Assembly: GCF_002844595.1 (NCBI RefSeq)
Contig: NZ_PJNW01000016.1
Coordinates: 94,827-158,826 of the forward strand
DNA from: Pleomorphomonas diazotrophica
GTDB taxonomy: Bacteria > Pseudomonadota > Alphaproteobacteria > Rhizobiales > Pleomorphomonadaceae
DNA length: 64,000 nucleotides
Direction of reading: 5' to 3'
Of this stretch, positions 1 to 8,982 are shown in pieces. The translations under genes and the position numbers were made by a program. Under the pieces are notes generated by a model that did not search any database, was not told where the DNA came from, and worked only from the letters and a program-made list of their open reading frames with translations. The number at the start of each line of letters is the position of its first letter. Position 1 is the first letter of the stretch.

Positions 1-24
1 CGCCCATCGAACCCGGATTGTCTC

Positions 25-702
25 ATGCTCACCATTTTCGACTGCGACGGCGTGCTCATCGATTCCGAGATCATTTCCTCGGCAGTTACCGCGGAAGTGC
101 TCAACGATGAAGGCTTCGCCATCACGGCCGAGGAAGTAACATCCCGCTTCGCGGGTCTTGCCAGCGGCGAAATGGAAGCCATCCTTTCCGAGGAGACCGG
201 TTTGCCGGTCAGCGGCCGCATCAAGGACCTGATACAGGCGGAGTTCGACCGGCGCATCGTCCACGTGAAAGCGGTGCCCGGCATCGCCGAACTGCTCGAT
301 GCGCTCGACGGTCCGCGCTGCGTCGGTTCCAATGCAGATTCGGCCTATCTCAAGCGGGCGCTCACCAGCGCCGGCCTCTACGACCGCTTCAAGCCCTATG
401 TGTTCTCGGCGGGCGAGGTGGGAACTCGCCAGGGCAAACCCGATCCAAACGTCTTCCTGCACGCCGCCCGCGAGTTCGGGGTCGATCCGGCCGAGGCGAT
501 CGTCATCGAGGACTCGTTCGCCGGTGTTACGGCTGCCGTCCGGGCCGGCATGCGGGCCATCGGCTTCACCGGTGGCGCCCATTCGTGGCCGGGGCATGCC
601 GAGGCACTGATGGAAGCGGGCGCCGAAACGGTCGTCCGCCGCCACGCCGACATTGTCGCGGTGATCGAAGCCTTTCGCGGCTGGGATGGTCGAGGCGTCT
701 GA
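25..702 (+). CDS. HAD-superfamily phosphatase (phosphoglycolate phosphatase-like)
   Basis: A 225-residue HAD subfamily IA hydrolase, expected to be a cytosolic phosphomonoesterase acting on a small phosphorylated metabolite. Motif I is FDCDGVLIDSE at residues 5-15, with the nucleophile Asp and the DxD acid. A cap region follows at about 15-85. GSNAD near residue 107 fits motif II and GKPDPNVF near 138 supplies the motif III Lys. VIEDSFAGV near 160 is motif IV. Length is normal for the family. The substrate cannot be read from sequence; beta-phosphoglucomutase or phosphoglycolate phosphatase activity are the usual guesses. It stands alone, convergent with the next gene. Confidence 0.85.
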   Translation: MLTIFDCDGVLIDSEIISSAVTAEVLNDEGFAITAEEVTSRFAGLASGEMEAILSEETGLPVSGRIKDLIQAEFDRRIVHVKAVPGIAELLDALDGPRCVGSNADSAYLKRALTSAGLYDRFKPYVFSAGEVGTRQGKPDPNVFLHAAREFGVDPAEAIVIEDSFAGVTAAVRAGMRAIGFTGGAHSWPGHAEALMEAGAETVVRRHADIVAVIEAFRGWDGRGV

Positions 703-726
703 CGCGGCCGTTCCTAGGTGGCAATC

Positions 727-1254
727 TCAGTTGGCGATGATTGCCTTCAGCGTCTCGACGAGCGAGTAGCGGTCGTCGTCGTCACCTGAGACGACATCGG
801 CGATCACCGGTCGGCCGCTTTCCGAAACCACCAGGAAATGCACTTCCGAGAGGGCGTTGCGCTCTTCCTCGGATGAGCCTTCCATGCAGGCGAAACGCTT
901 GAAGCGAGCGACCACGTCCGTTGCCGATCCGTCTTTTCCTGCCGGCTCGATGGTCAGCTCCTCCAGCGGACAGCCATCCTGCCCGAGGATGATCGGATCG
1001 TAGTCGAACGGACTGCCGGTTCCGTCTTCGGTGTCGAAGGCTGGATGCTTGGTCGCCTCGGCATAGAGGGCGCGCAGGTCCTTGCTGAAGTTGCCGATGT
1101 GCGTTTCGTCGAAGTAATCGCCCGCCTCGCCATCGGCACTCGACCAGAGAGCCGACGCAACGTCCATGATGGCCCGAACCGGCGTCACGGCATCGGCGGC
1201 AGCGGCAGGATTGGCTAGGGCAAGCGAAACGGTGACGAGAAGATACTTCAGCAT
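727..1254 (-). CDS. Secreted conserved hypothetical protein
   Basis: A 175-residue protein with a clear Sec signal peptide: MLKY, a hydrophobic core, then an AAA cleavage region near residue 20. The open frame runs upstream to 1317, but that part has no hydrophobic character. ATG at 1254 is chosen because it places the signal peptide at the N-terminus. The mature part is acidic, with a YFDETHIGNFSKDL stretch and an Asp-rich GDDDDR near the C-terminus, and it has two Cys. The general look recalls small periplasmic DUF3828-like proteins, but I cannot assign it. It is convergent with the HAD gene, with a 24-nt gap. Confidence 0.6.
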   Translation of the reverse strand: MLKYLLVTVSLALANPAAAADAVTPVRAIMDVASALWSSADGEAGDYFDETHIGNFSKDLRALYAEATKHPAFDTEDGTGSPFDYDPIILGQDGCPLEELTIEPAGKDGSATDVVARFKRFACMEGSSEEERNALSEVHFLVVSESGRPVIADVVSGDDDDRYSLVETLKAIIAN

Positions 1255-1367
1255 CGGAAACTTCGTCCTGACATCAACAGAGAGGGCAACTCTAGGCGTT
1301 GAGAGTTGGCCGCGCAATCAGTCCGCTCGCGAACGTTCGGACGAGGCTTCACGGCCCTGCGAAACGG

Positions 1368-1628
1368 TCAGGCCTTCTTCGCGGCCCGCAAAACGGCGGC
1401 GATCACCGATGCCACCGCCTTGTAGAGATCGACTGGGATCGTCTCGTCGAGTTTCAGCGTCGACAGCGCGTCGGCAAGCGCCGGGTTCTCCTCGATGGGC
1501 ACGCCGGCTTCCCGCGCCTTGTCAATGATCGCCTCGGCGACGGCGCCTTTACCGGTGGCGACCACCTTCGGTGCGTCCGGTGCGGCATACTGCAATGCCA
1601 CCGCCTTGCGGATGTCCTTGTCGCTCAT
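1368..1628 (-). CDS. FlhB C-terminal-domain-like protein (type III export switch homologue)
   Basis: An 86-residue protein that matches only the cytoplasmic C-terminal part of FlhB/YscU export-switch proteins. KAVALQY followed by APKVVATGKG and the AREAGVPIEENPALADAL stretch is the pattern just downstream of the NPTH autocleavage site in FlhB. The NPTH motif and all membrane helices are absent, so it corresponds to FlhB-CC alone. Its ATG overlaps the stop of the FliK-like gene (ATGA), implying translational coupling. ATG at 1628 is chosen because the open frame upstream of it lies inside the FliK-like gene. FlhB-C normally binds FliK, so the pairing makes biological sense. No other flagellar structural gene is nearby. 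Confidence 0.8.
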   Translation of the reverse strand: MSDKDIRKAVALQYAAPDAPKVVATGKGAVAEAIIDKAREAGVPIEENPALADALSTLKLDETIPVDLYKAVASVIAAVLRAAKKA

Positions 1629-4018
1629 AGTTGCAGATCCAGGCGGTGATTGGCCGCGACGGTTGTCTCGTCCCGGGTTTCGGGCGGATGACCGCGATGC
1701 AAGTCGACACCCGCGACGACCATGCCTTCCTGCTCGAGACCCAGCACGATGTTCTCTCGTTCCGCCTCCATGCGGACCAGACCGTCGTCGCTCTCGCACC
1801 AGACGCCGACGGCCACGCGCCGCCCCTCCATCAACCCCACACGCACGGCGACAGGGCCGAGGGGGGCGACGTCGAAGGCGATGTCCACTTGGAACACCCG
1901 CCGCGGCGGCGCGCCCGGCTCGCTTGGCGCGTGATCATCGCGCTCGATACGAAGCTGGGCGACGGAGGTGCCGTTCGGTCCGGCGATGGGGATCTCGAAG
2001 ATCAACGCCGGCGTCGGCTGGGCGACCTTCGCATCGCGGCTCTCGGCGGTCGCGGCCTGATGCAGAAAGACGCGCGACAACGAGCGCTCGGCTTCGCCGA
2101 GGGCGCGACCGGCCAGCGCTTCCGTCGAGGCCATCTCGCCGTCGTCGCCATCGGGAAGCGGCACAGCCGGCTGACCGCGCACCGGTCCCCCCTTGCGTGG
2201 CGGTAGCGGCCGATCGACGCGCGTCACCGCGTCATCGCCGCCTCCATCAAGGCTGGCCATCACATTGGCGTTGCGACCGAGCCAGACGGTCAGCTCACGG
2301 CGCAGCACTTCCAATGCCCCCTTGAGATCGACGCCGGCCGTCATCGGACCCGCAACCGTCGGCATAGTGACCGTGGGGGAAGCGGGTTGCCGGACGGGAG
2401 AGGCAGGAGCTTCGGCACTGATAACCACGCCCGGACGCCCTTGCGATAACCCAGGCGGTGACTGGATTGCGCCCGGCCCGGCCACGGGACCTGCCTCCGG
2501 CTGGGACGCTGAGACGGCTATGGGAGAAGATGTCGGGGATGGACTGATGCCCGGTTGCGCCGGCATGCCCGGTTGCGCCGACATGCTCGGTGGGGCGGAT
2601 GTCGCCGCAGGCCCGACGGTCGGCCGAGGTGTCACGGTGCCCGGTGAGGCATTCGGCAAGCTCTCCACCGTCGAGGGAACGAAAGGAGCCTTGTCGCCGG
2701 CAACGCGGTGAAGCGACAGTTCGCCGGTCGAGGGAACGGCGGGGGAAGCGGGCTGGGCATGGCCGGGATCGGGAGGCGAGCCGGCCACGCTCGCCGGAGC
2801 GGTCGCCGCAGGCATTGGCGGCGCCATCGGGCGCCCGGGTGTCCACGGTGCAAAGGCGCGTGAGGCTGCGGCAGTGCCGGCAGGGTGACCCGGCGATGTT
2901 GGCGGAGAGGGCGCCGGCGTTCCCACCTCGGCGTGATTGGGCGCCGCCCCCTCGGGCAATACCGACTGAGCAATGTTGCCGGGAACAGGAACGGTCGAGC
3001 CGGCGAGATGAACCGTTGGGGGCGCAGTCGGTGTTGCGGGAGAGGCGGCCGGAGACGACGAGGGCACCGCGCCACCGGTGGGTGGCGGCAATGTTGCCGC
3101 TCGACTATCCGCGGCCGACGGTGTCGGTGCCGCAACCGTTGGCGGAGCACTACCCGGAACCGGACCCGATACCGCCGGCAACGTGGGCATCGGCGTGCTG
3201 CCAGCAGGGGACGCCAGAGGCTGGTCTCCCGTGGTCATCACAACCTGGGCAGCAGGGGCAGTGGCGGGTGTCACAACACCGCTTGCTGACGGCACGACAG
3301 CGCTGGGAATCGGGGTAGCGGCAACAGGCCCCACCGCCGATGCCGGCATGCCGGCAACCGAGCTAACAGGTCCGCCGGTACTGGGAGCCATGCCTGCAGA
3401 CGGAGCAGACGTCGTGATCGGAGCGCCAGCTTGGCTCACATAGGCACCTGCGCCCGTCGGTGGCCTGTCGACGGGCGGCGAGGAGGGGACGGCAGCGGCC
3501 GGAACCGGTCTCGCGGCAACGACTTGGGTAGCGGACAAGGCAGTCGTCGCCCCGGGGCGCGCGGCCTGCCGCTTTTCCGTCGGCACACCACCGAGCGCCT
3601 GGCGGATCGCCGGCGGCAGAACCGCCGCCATCCGGCCGGCCGCTACCGCTTCATGGAACAGGCCCGACGAACGGATTGCCTCGGCGACCCGCTCGGGCGT
3701 GACGTTGCCATCGCCAAGGCGGAAGGCGAGCACCAGGTTAATCGCCGTTTTCACCGTGTCCGGCAGATCCGGCGCGTCGGCAAGCTCGGCCAGCGTTGCA
3801 TAGAGCGGCGCCAAACCGCCCTGACGGCCGAGTGCCTCGGCCACCGCCTTCTCGATCAGCGTGGTCTCTGGAACGATCGCAACGGTCGGCTCGGCCGTTG
3901 CCGCTGCCTGAAGGTCGAGCAGCGAACCGGCCGCCGTCTGTTGGGCAAGCGTCTTGCCCGGCTGACCGGAGTTCGCCTGGATTTCGTTGGTCACCGGCGG
4001 CAGCGAGCCGATCGCCAT
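1625..4018 (-). CDS. fliK: FliK-like flagellar hook-length control protein
   Basis: About 797 residues. The middle, roughly residues 150-600, is a long low-complexity Pro/Ala/Ser/Thr/Val linker, typical of FliK molecular rulers. The last 130 residues form a folded domain: LIFEIPIAGPNG, FQVDIAFDVAPLGPVAVRV and GLEQEGM fit the FliK C-terminal domain that interacts with FlhB. ATG at 4018 has GGGAG seven bases upstream; ATG at 4024 and GTG at 4084 are alternatives. It lies 117-123 nt downstream of gcvPB on the same strand and is coupled to the FlhB-C-like gene. FliK family identity rests on architecture and C-terminal pattern; the linker carries no homology information. Confidence 0.7.
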   Translation of the reverse strand: MAIGSLPPVTNEIQANSGQPGKTLAQQTAAGSLLDLQAAATAEPTVAIVPETTLIEKAVAEALGRQGGLAPLYATLAELADAPDLPDTVKTAINLVLAFRLGDGNVTPERVAEAIRSSGLFHEAVAAGRMAAVLPPAIRQALGGVPTEKRQAARPGATTALSATQVVAARPVPAAAVPSSPPVDRPPTGAGAYVSQAGAPITTSAPSAGMAPSTGGPVSSVAGMPASAVGPVAATPIPSAVVPSASGVVTPATAPAAQVVMTTGDQPLASPAGSTPMPTLPAVSGPVPGSAPPTVAAPTPSAADSRAATLPPPTGGAVPSSSPAASPATPTAPPTVHLAGSTVPVPGNIAQSVLPEGAAPNHAEVGTPAPSPPTSPGHPAGTAAASRAFAPWTPGRPMAPPMPAATAPASVAGSPPDPGHAQPASPAVPSTGELSLHRVAGDKAPFVPSTVESLPNASPGTVTPRPTVGPAATSAPPSMSAQPGMPAQPGISPSPTSSPIAVSASQPEAGPVAGPGAIQSPPGLSQGRPGVVISAEAPASPVRQPASPTVTMPTVAGPMTAGVDLKGALEVLRRELTVWLGRNANVMASLDGGGDDAVTRVDRPLPPRKGGPVRGQPAVPLPDGDDGEMASTEALAGRALGEAERSLSRVFLHQAATAESRDAKVAQPTPALIFEIPIAGPNGTSVAQLRIERDDHAPSEPGAPPRRVFQVDIAFDVAPLGPVAVRVGLMEGRRVAVGVWCESDDGLVRMEAERENIVLGLEQEGMVVAGVDLHRGHPPETRDETTVAANHRLDLQL

Positions 4019-4109
4019 GGGCATGCTCCCGGAGAAGGGGTTCCGGAAGGGTGCGTTGAAACGGCCCGTCTGGCAAGCCGTCACATTGGCTCTGTCATCG
4101 CGCCGGTTC

Positions 4110-4133
4110 GAGCGGCAGCCAAAGCCGCCGCTC
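4110..4133 (-). terminator. Hairpin after gcvPB
   Basis: GAGCGGC and GCCGCTC form a 7-bp stem with two further inner pairs and a CAAA loop, starting 9 nt after the gcvPB stop. No T-run follows on the minus strand, so it may only attenuate read-through or protect the mRNA end rather than stop transcription before the FliK-like gene. Confidence 0.3.
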
Positions 4134-4141
4134 CATCTCGG

Positions 4142-5695
4142 TCAGCCCTGGTGGACCAGCTTCGGCTGGCGAGCAGCCAGCGTTTCGTCGACGCGTCGAC
4201 GCGGTGCCAGTTGCGGGGCCATCTTGAAGGCGGCAACGTCGCCCGACTTCGCCTTTTCGGCAAGATGCCGCAGCGTGCCGACGAACTGGTCGAGGCTGGT
4301 TTTGGACTCCGACTCCGTCGGCTCGATCAGCAAGGCGCCGTGGACGACCAACGGGAAGTACATGGTCATCGGATGATAGCCCTCGTCGATCATCGCCTTG
4401 GCGAAATCGAGCGTCGTGACGCCAGTGCCCTCAAGGAACCGGTCGTCGAAGAGAACCTCGTGCATGGCCGGGCGCTCAGGGAAAGCAACCGTCATCACGT
4501 CCTTGAGGCGGGCCTTGACGTAGTTGGCGGCGAGTACCGCGTCCTCGGACGCCTGTTTCAAACCATCCGCGCCATGGCTCAGCATGTAGGCGAGCGCGCG
4601 CACGAACATGCCCATCTGGCCATGGAAGGCGGTGATGCGGCCAAAGGGCTTCAGGCCGCGCTCGCCCGCTGCCTTGCGCGTCTCGACGAACTCGGCCGTG
4701 CCGTCCCCGCCAAAGCGCACGAAGGGCACCGGGGCGTAGGCGGCGAGCCGCTCGGACAGCACCACCGGACCAGCGCCGGGACCGCCGCCGCCATGGGGCG
4801 TCGAGAAGGTCTTGTGCAGGTTGATATGCATGGCGTCGACGCCGAGATCGCCCGGCCTGACCTTGCCGACGATGGCGTTGAAGTTGGCACCATCAGCGTA
4901 GAAATAGGCGCCGGCGGCATGCACCGCCTCGGCGATCTCCAGGATGTCGCGCTCGAACAGGCCGCAGGTGTTGGGGTTGGTCAGCATGATCGCCGCCACC
5001 TCGGGGCCGAGACGCTTCTTGACATCCTCCGGGTCGACGGTGCCATCGGCACGCGCCGGCACCGCTACCACGCGGAAGCCGAGCTGAGCGGCGGTCGCCG
5101 GGTTGGTGCCATGCGCCGACTCCGGCACCAGCACCACGTCGCGGGTTTCGCCGCGATCGACGATCGCCGCCTTGATCGCCGCCATGCCGCACATCTCGCC
5201 ATGGGCGCCGGCCTTGGGACTCATGGCGACCGACGCCATGCCGGTCAGCTCCAGCAGCCAGCGGCCAAGTTCGGCGACCAGCTCTACCGCGCCGGGCACT
5301 GTCGACAGCGGCTGCAGTGGATGCACATCACCAAACCCCGGCAGCCGCGCCATCGCCTCGTTGAGACGCGGATTGTGCTTCATGGTGCAGGAGCCGAGCG
5401 GGTAGAGACCGAGGTCGATGGCATAGTTCTGCCGGCTGAGGCGCACATAGTGGCGCATCGTCTCCGGCTCGGTGAGGCCGGGAAGGTCGAGGGGCGCCGT
5501 GCGGGCGAGACCGCCAAGGCGAGGCTCGAACGCCTCGACATCCTCGAAGTCGACGCCGGTCGCATCGAGACGGCCCACCTCGAACAGCAGCGGCTCCTCG
5601 ATGGCGAGACCCTGGTTGCCGGTGAAGGTGGAAGCGGCAATGGCGGCATCGGTGGCGACGGGCGCGGTCGGGCGGCCCACATTGTTCATGTTCAT
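4142..5695 (-). CDS. gcvPB: Glycine dehydrogenase (decarboxylating), P-protein subunit 2
   Basis: A 517-residue PLP-binding half of the glycine cleavage P-protein. With GcvPA it decarboxylates glycine and passes the aminomethyl group to lipoyl-GcvH. The PLP lysine lies in NLHKTFSTPHGGGGPG, with Lys at about residue 295. LGSCTMKHNPRLNE near residue 100 is a family signature. The protein is full length for the two-subunit form. A strong GGAGGTGA site sits just upstream of the ATG at 5695, inside the end of the small ORF that precedes it. It is the last gene of the gcv operon. Split P-protein is usual in many bacteria and archaea; many proteobacteria instead have a fused GcvP. Confidence 0.95.
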   Translation of the reverse strand: MNMNNVGRPTAPVATDAAIAASTFTGNQGLAIEEPLLFEVGRLDATGVDFEDVEAFEPRLGGLARTAPLDLPGLTEPETMRHYVRLSRQNYAIDLGLYPLGSCTMKHNPRLNEAMARLPGFGDVHPLQPLSTVPGAVELVAELGRWLLELTGMASVAMSPKAGAHGEMCGMAAIKAAIVDRGETRDVVLVPESAHGTNPATAAQLGFRVVAVPARADGTVDPEDVKKRLGPEVAAIMLTNPNTCGLFERDILEIAEAVHAAGAYFYADGANFNAIVGKVRPGDLGVDAMHINLHKTFSTPHGGGGPGAGPVVLSERLAAYAPVPFVRFGGDGTAEFVETRKAAGERGLKPFGRITAFHGQMGMFVRALAYMLSHGADGLKQASEDAVLAANYVKARLKDVMTVAFPERPAMHEVLFDDRFLEGTGVTTLDFAKAMIDEGYHPMTMYFPLVVHGALLIEPTESESKTSLDQFVGTLRHLAEKAKSGDVAAFKMAPQLAPRRRVDETLAARQPKLVHQG

Positions 5696-5850
5696 CGGTC
5701 ACCTCCAAAGGTGAACAGCGTCGAAAGCAGGAAACTGCGATAGCGGCTCGGCGTCTTCACTGGGCTGTCGCTGAAGAAACGGCGCTGGGCGAGGGAGGGA
5801 TTGTCCTTGGTCCAAGGAGCGCCACCGTCTGTTGTTCGCCTGTCGGTCAT
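5692..5850 (-). CDS. Small 52-codon ORF nested between gcvPA and gcvPB
   Basis: Read from the minus strand: ATG at 5850 overlaps the gcvPA stop in an ATGA, and its own TGA at 5692-5694 overlaps the gcvPB ATG in a second ATGA. The frame is open for 52 codons and fills the otherwise empty gap between the two P-protein subunits. The product begins [19 protein letters not shown]. It is basic, with [17 protein letters not shown] at the end, and has no Cys and no clear membrane helix. I recognise no family. It could be a real coupled microprotein, or only a translated bridge that carries ribosomes into gcvPB. Position and perfect overlaps are seen directly; function is unknown. Confidence 0.6.
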   Translation of the reverse strand: MTDRRTTDGGAPWTKDNPSLAQRRFFSDSPVKTPSRYRSFLLSTLFTFGGDR

Positions 5851-7193
5851 GCCAAGGCCTCCCGCAGCGCGGCCGTCAGCGTCGCCCTGTCCTCCTCGGT
5901 GTTGACCTCCGTGGCGGCGATGACCAGGACATTGTCAAGCTCCGGCCGGTTCGGCTCCAGCCGGCTTGCCGGCACGCCGGCCAGAATGCCCCGCCCTGCC
6001 AGTGCCTCGACGACGGCGGCAGCGTTTTTCGGCAGACGCAGGGCAAACTCGTTGAAGAAGGCGCGGTTGAGCAACTCGACGCCGGGCAGCGCAGCCAGTT
6101 GGTCGGCGAGGCGCACGGCGTTGGCGTGGTTGACGCGGGCAAGCCTTTCCAACCCGATGCCGCCTAACAGCGTCAGGTGGATGGAAAAAGCCAGCGAACA
6201 GAGGCCGGCGTTGGTGCAGATGTTGGACGTAGCCTTCTCGCGGCGGATGTGCTGCTCACGCGTCGACAGCGTCAGCACGAAGGCGCGCTTGCCATCGGCA
6301 TCAATCGTCTCGCCGCACAGGCGGCCGGGCATCTGACGGACATGTTTCTGACGGGTGGCGAACAGACCGACATAGGGACCACCGAAGCTGAGCGGGTTGC
6401 CCAGCGACTGGCCTTCGCCCACCACGATGTCGGCGCCCTGTGCGCCCGGCGGCTCGATCAGGCCGAGCGACACCACCTCGGTGAAGACGGCGATCAGCAG
6501 CGCACCGACGGCATGCGCCTTTTCGGCGATCGGCTTCAGGTCGTAGAGGTGGCCGTAGAAGGACGGCGACTGCACCACAACGCAGGATGTGCTCTCATCG
6601 ATGGCTGCGAGGATGTCCTCGGTGCCGGAGATATCCGGCGGCAGGCTCTCCACAGCATGGCCCGGAAAGCGCGTCACCGTCTCGACCACGCCGCGATAAT
6701 GCGGGTGGACGCCGCCCGACAGCACAGCCCGATCGCGGCGGGTGATGCGGTGAGCCATCAGCACCGCCTCGGCCAGCGCCGTTGAACCGTCGTACATCGA
6801 GGCGTTGGCCACCTCCATGCCGGTGAGACGGGCGACCTGCGTCTGGAACTCGAACAAGACCTGCAAGGTGCCCTGGGCGATTTCCGGCTGATAGGGCGTG
6901 TAGCTCGTCAGGAATTCCGAGCGCTGGATCAGGTGATCGACGGTGGCCGGAATATGGTGCCGATAGGCACCGGCGCCGACGAAGAAAGGCACCGATCCCG
7001 CCGGCATGTTCTTGGCCGCCAAGGCGCCAAGGCGACGGGCGACGGCCTGCTCGCTGGCGTGTGGCGGCAGCTTAGGCAGCGCTGCCAAGCGCTTTTGGGG
7101 CGGCAGGTCGGCGAAGAGATCGTCGATGGAGGCGGCGCCGATGGCGGCCAGCATTTCGCTCCGATCGGCTTCAGACAGGGGAAGATAGCGCAT
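5847..7193 (-). CDS. gcvPA: Glycine dehydrogenase (decarboxylating), P-protein subunit 1
   Basis: A 448-residue partner of Gcv[21 protein letters not shown] at the start, [16 protein letters not shown] near residue 80, [20 protein letters not shown] and [13 protein letters not shown] are hallmark GcvPA segments. It lacks the PLP lysine, as expected, and completes the active site of the heterotetramer. ATG at 7193 is preferred over the TTG at 7205 because GGAG lies about 7 nt upstream of it. It lies 103 nt downstream of gcvH. Its stop overlaps the start of the small ORF. Confidence 0.95.
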   Translation of the reverse strand: MRYLPLSEADRSEMLAAIGAASIDDLFADLPPQKRLAALPKLPPHASEQAVARRLGALAAKNMPAGSVPFFVGAGAYRHHIPATVDHLIQRSEFLTSYTPYQPEIAQGTLQVLFEFQTQVARLTGMEVANASMYDGSTALAEAVLMAHRITRRDRAVLSGGVHPHYRGVVETVTRFPGHAVESLPPDISGTEDILAAIDESTSCVVVQSPSFYGHLYDLKPIAEKAHAVGALLIAVFTEVVSLGLIEPPGAQGADIVVGEGQSLGNPLSFGGPYVGLFATRQKHVRQMPGRLCGETIDADGKRAFVLTLSTREQHIRREKATSNICTNAGLCSLAFSIHLTLLGGIGLERLARVNHANAVRLADQLAALPGVELLNRAFFNEFALRLPKNAAAVVEALAGRGILAGVPASRLEPNRPELDNVLVIAATEVNTEEDRATLTAALREALA

Positions 7194-7296
7194 GGATGAC
7201 TCCAACGGCCTTCAGGGAACGGTCTCCAAAGCTCGCATCACCGAAGCAGCAACACTGCCCGGTGAACACGACCTTTCATAACCGGCTGATCGGTGA

Positions 7297-7668
7297 TCAA
7301 AGCCCCTCGACGAAGGCCTTGTAGGCAGCCTCGTCCATCAGAACTTCGAGTTCGGCAGGATCGGACATTTCGATCCGGCAGAACCAGCCGGCGCCCTCTG
7401 GGTCCTCGTTGACGGTGATCGGGCTGTCGGCCAGCGGACCGTTGGCCTCGACAACCGTGCCGGTCACCGGCGAATAGACTTCGCTCGCCGCCTTGACGCT
7501 CTCGACGACGGCCGTCTCCTCGCCCTTCTTCACCTTCCGGCCGACGGTCGGCACCTCGATGAACACCACGTCGCCGAGCTGGGCCTGCGCATAATCGGTG
7601 ATGCCGAGGGTGGCGATGTTGCCCGCGACGACGATCCACTCGTGCTCTTCGGTGTAATACTTGGTCAT
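7297..7668 (-). CDS. gcvH: Glycine cleavage system H protein
   Basis: A 123-residue lipoyl carrier. It shuttles the aminomethyl group between the P- and T-proteins and electrons to the L-protein. The lipoylation site is VESVKAASEVYSPV with Lys59. YYTEEHEWI at the N-terminus and LGDVVFIEVP are conserved. Normal length. It is flanked by gcvT upstream (104 nt) and gcvPA downstream (103 nt) on the same strand, so it is part of the riboswitch-controlled operon. The lipoamide dehydrogenase (L-protein) gene is not in this window, as is usual. Confidence 0.96.
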   Translation of the reverse strand: MTKYYTEEHEWIVVAGNIATLGITDYAQAQLGDVVFIEVPTVGRKVKKGEETAVVESVKAASEVYSPVTGTVVEANGPLADSPITVNEDPEGAGWFCRIEMSDPAELEVLMDEAAYKAFVEGL

Positions 7669-7772
7669 GGCTTTGTTCCGTTATCTCTGGAGGTTTTAGA
7701 GACCGTCTTGAAACTCCACTCCGGCGGCCGTCTGATCAGCCGACTCCCCTGAGCGAGTTTCCAAACGGCCTC

Positions 7773-8930
7773 TTACTTGGGCGCGCGATGGAAGCGCGCC
7801 GGAACGAAGGGAAGGGAAACGATCTCGGCCGGCAGCGTCTTGCCGCGCACCACCAGTCCGACCTTGGTCCCCGGCCGGGCATGAACGGCGGCGACGTAGC
7901 CCATGGCAACCGGGCCGCCCACCGTTGGTCCGAAGCCGCCGGAGGTGACGACGCCGATGGCGACACCAGTGTCGTCGACGATCTCGGTGCCGTCGCGGGC
8001 CGGCGCGCGTCCATCGGGCCGGATGCCGACGCGCTTGCGGGCGACGCCCTCGGCGATCTGCGCAAGAACGATATCGGCGCCAGGAAAGCCGCCTTCCTCG
8101 CGACGGCGCTTCTGGATCGACCACACAAGACCGGCCTCGATCGGCGTCGTCGTCTCGTCGATGTCATGGCCGTAGAGGCAAAGTCCGCCCTCAAGGCGCA
8201 GCGAATCGCGAGCGCCGAGACCGATCGGCCGGACGCGAGGATCGCGCAGCAGAACCTGCCAAAGACCGACAACGGTATCGGCGTGTACCGAGATCTCGAA
8301 ACCATCCTCGCCGGTGTAGCCGGAGCGGGACAGGAAGACCGGAATTCCGGCGAGGCTTGCCGGCCCAACATCCATGAAGTCCCAGCCGGCAACGTCGGCA
8401 CCGAGCGAGACCAGGACGTTCACTGCCTCTGGTCCTTGCAGGGCGAGCAAGGCCCGCTCTTCATGGATTTCCAGTAGAACGCCGGCGGGCAGACGAGCCG
8501 CGATATGGGCGTAGTCCGAGACCTTGCAGGCGGCGTTGACGACGAGACCGAGCGTGCCATCGGCGCCGGGGGCGCGATGCACCATCAGATCGTCGAGAAT
8601 GCCGCCGCGCTCGTTGAGGAGCTGCGAATAACGCTGCCGGCCGGGCTCCAGGCCCAGGATGTCGGCCGGGACCAGCGTCTCAAGGGCGCGGGCGACCGTC
8701 TGATGATCGGCCCCGCGGAGCGTCGCCTGTCCCATGTGCGACACGTCGAACAGGCCGGCGGCCGCGCGGCAGTGAGCATGTTCGGCAAGAATGCCTTCGT
8801 ATTGCACCGGCATCAGGTAGCCGGCGAACGGCACCATGCGGGCGCCAAGCGCCACGTGGGCGTCGCAAAGCGGCGTCTTGAGCGGCGCGCCAGAATGCGG
8901 GTCGTGATCGGCATCGACGGGGGTCGTCAT
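7773..8930 (-). CDS. gcvT: Glycine cleavage system T protein (aminomethyltransferase)
   Basis: A 385-residue protein that transfers the methylene unit from aminomethyl-GcvH to tetrahydrofolate, giving 5,10-methylene-THF and ammonia. LFDVSHMGQATLRG (the catalytic Asp region is conserved across GcvT), GILDDLMVHR, SRSGYTGEDGFEI and GLGARDSLRLEGGLCLYG are family signatures. Length is near the usual 365-375. ATG at 8930 has GGAG about 8 nt upstream. It is the first gene of the gcv operon and lies about 50 nt downstream of the glycine riboswitch. Confidence 0.95.
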   Translation of the reverse strand: MTTPVDADHDPHSGAPLKTPLCDAHVALGARMVPFAGYLMPVQYEGILAEHAHCRAAAGLFDVSHMGQATLRGADHQTVARALETLVPADILGLEPGRQRYSQLLNERGGILDDLMVHRAPGADGTLGLVVNAACKVSDYAHIAARLPAGVLLEIHEERALLALQGPEAVNVLVSLGADVAGWDFMDVGPASLAGIPVFLSRSGYTGEDGFEISVHADTVVGLWQVLLRDPRVRPIGLGARDSLRLEGGLCLYGHDIDETTTPIEAGLVWSIQKRRREEGGFPGADIVLAQIAEGVARKRVGIRPDGRAPARDGTEIVDDTGVAIGVVTSGGFGPTVGGPVAMGYVAAVHARPGTKVGLVVRGKTLPAEIVSLPFVPARFHRAPK

Positions 8931-8982
8931 GCGTCAGCTCCGGATAGAGGTGGGCGGACGACGGGATTCGTCTGTCCGCGCC

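Noticed and set aside
3431-5743. 770-codon plus-strand frame opposite gcvPB and the FliK-like gene.
   Set aside because: Arg/His-rich shadow of two well-supported minus-strand genes; no motif or ribosome site.
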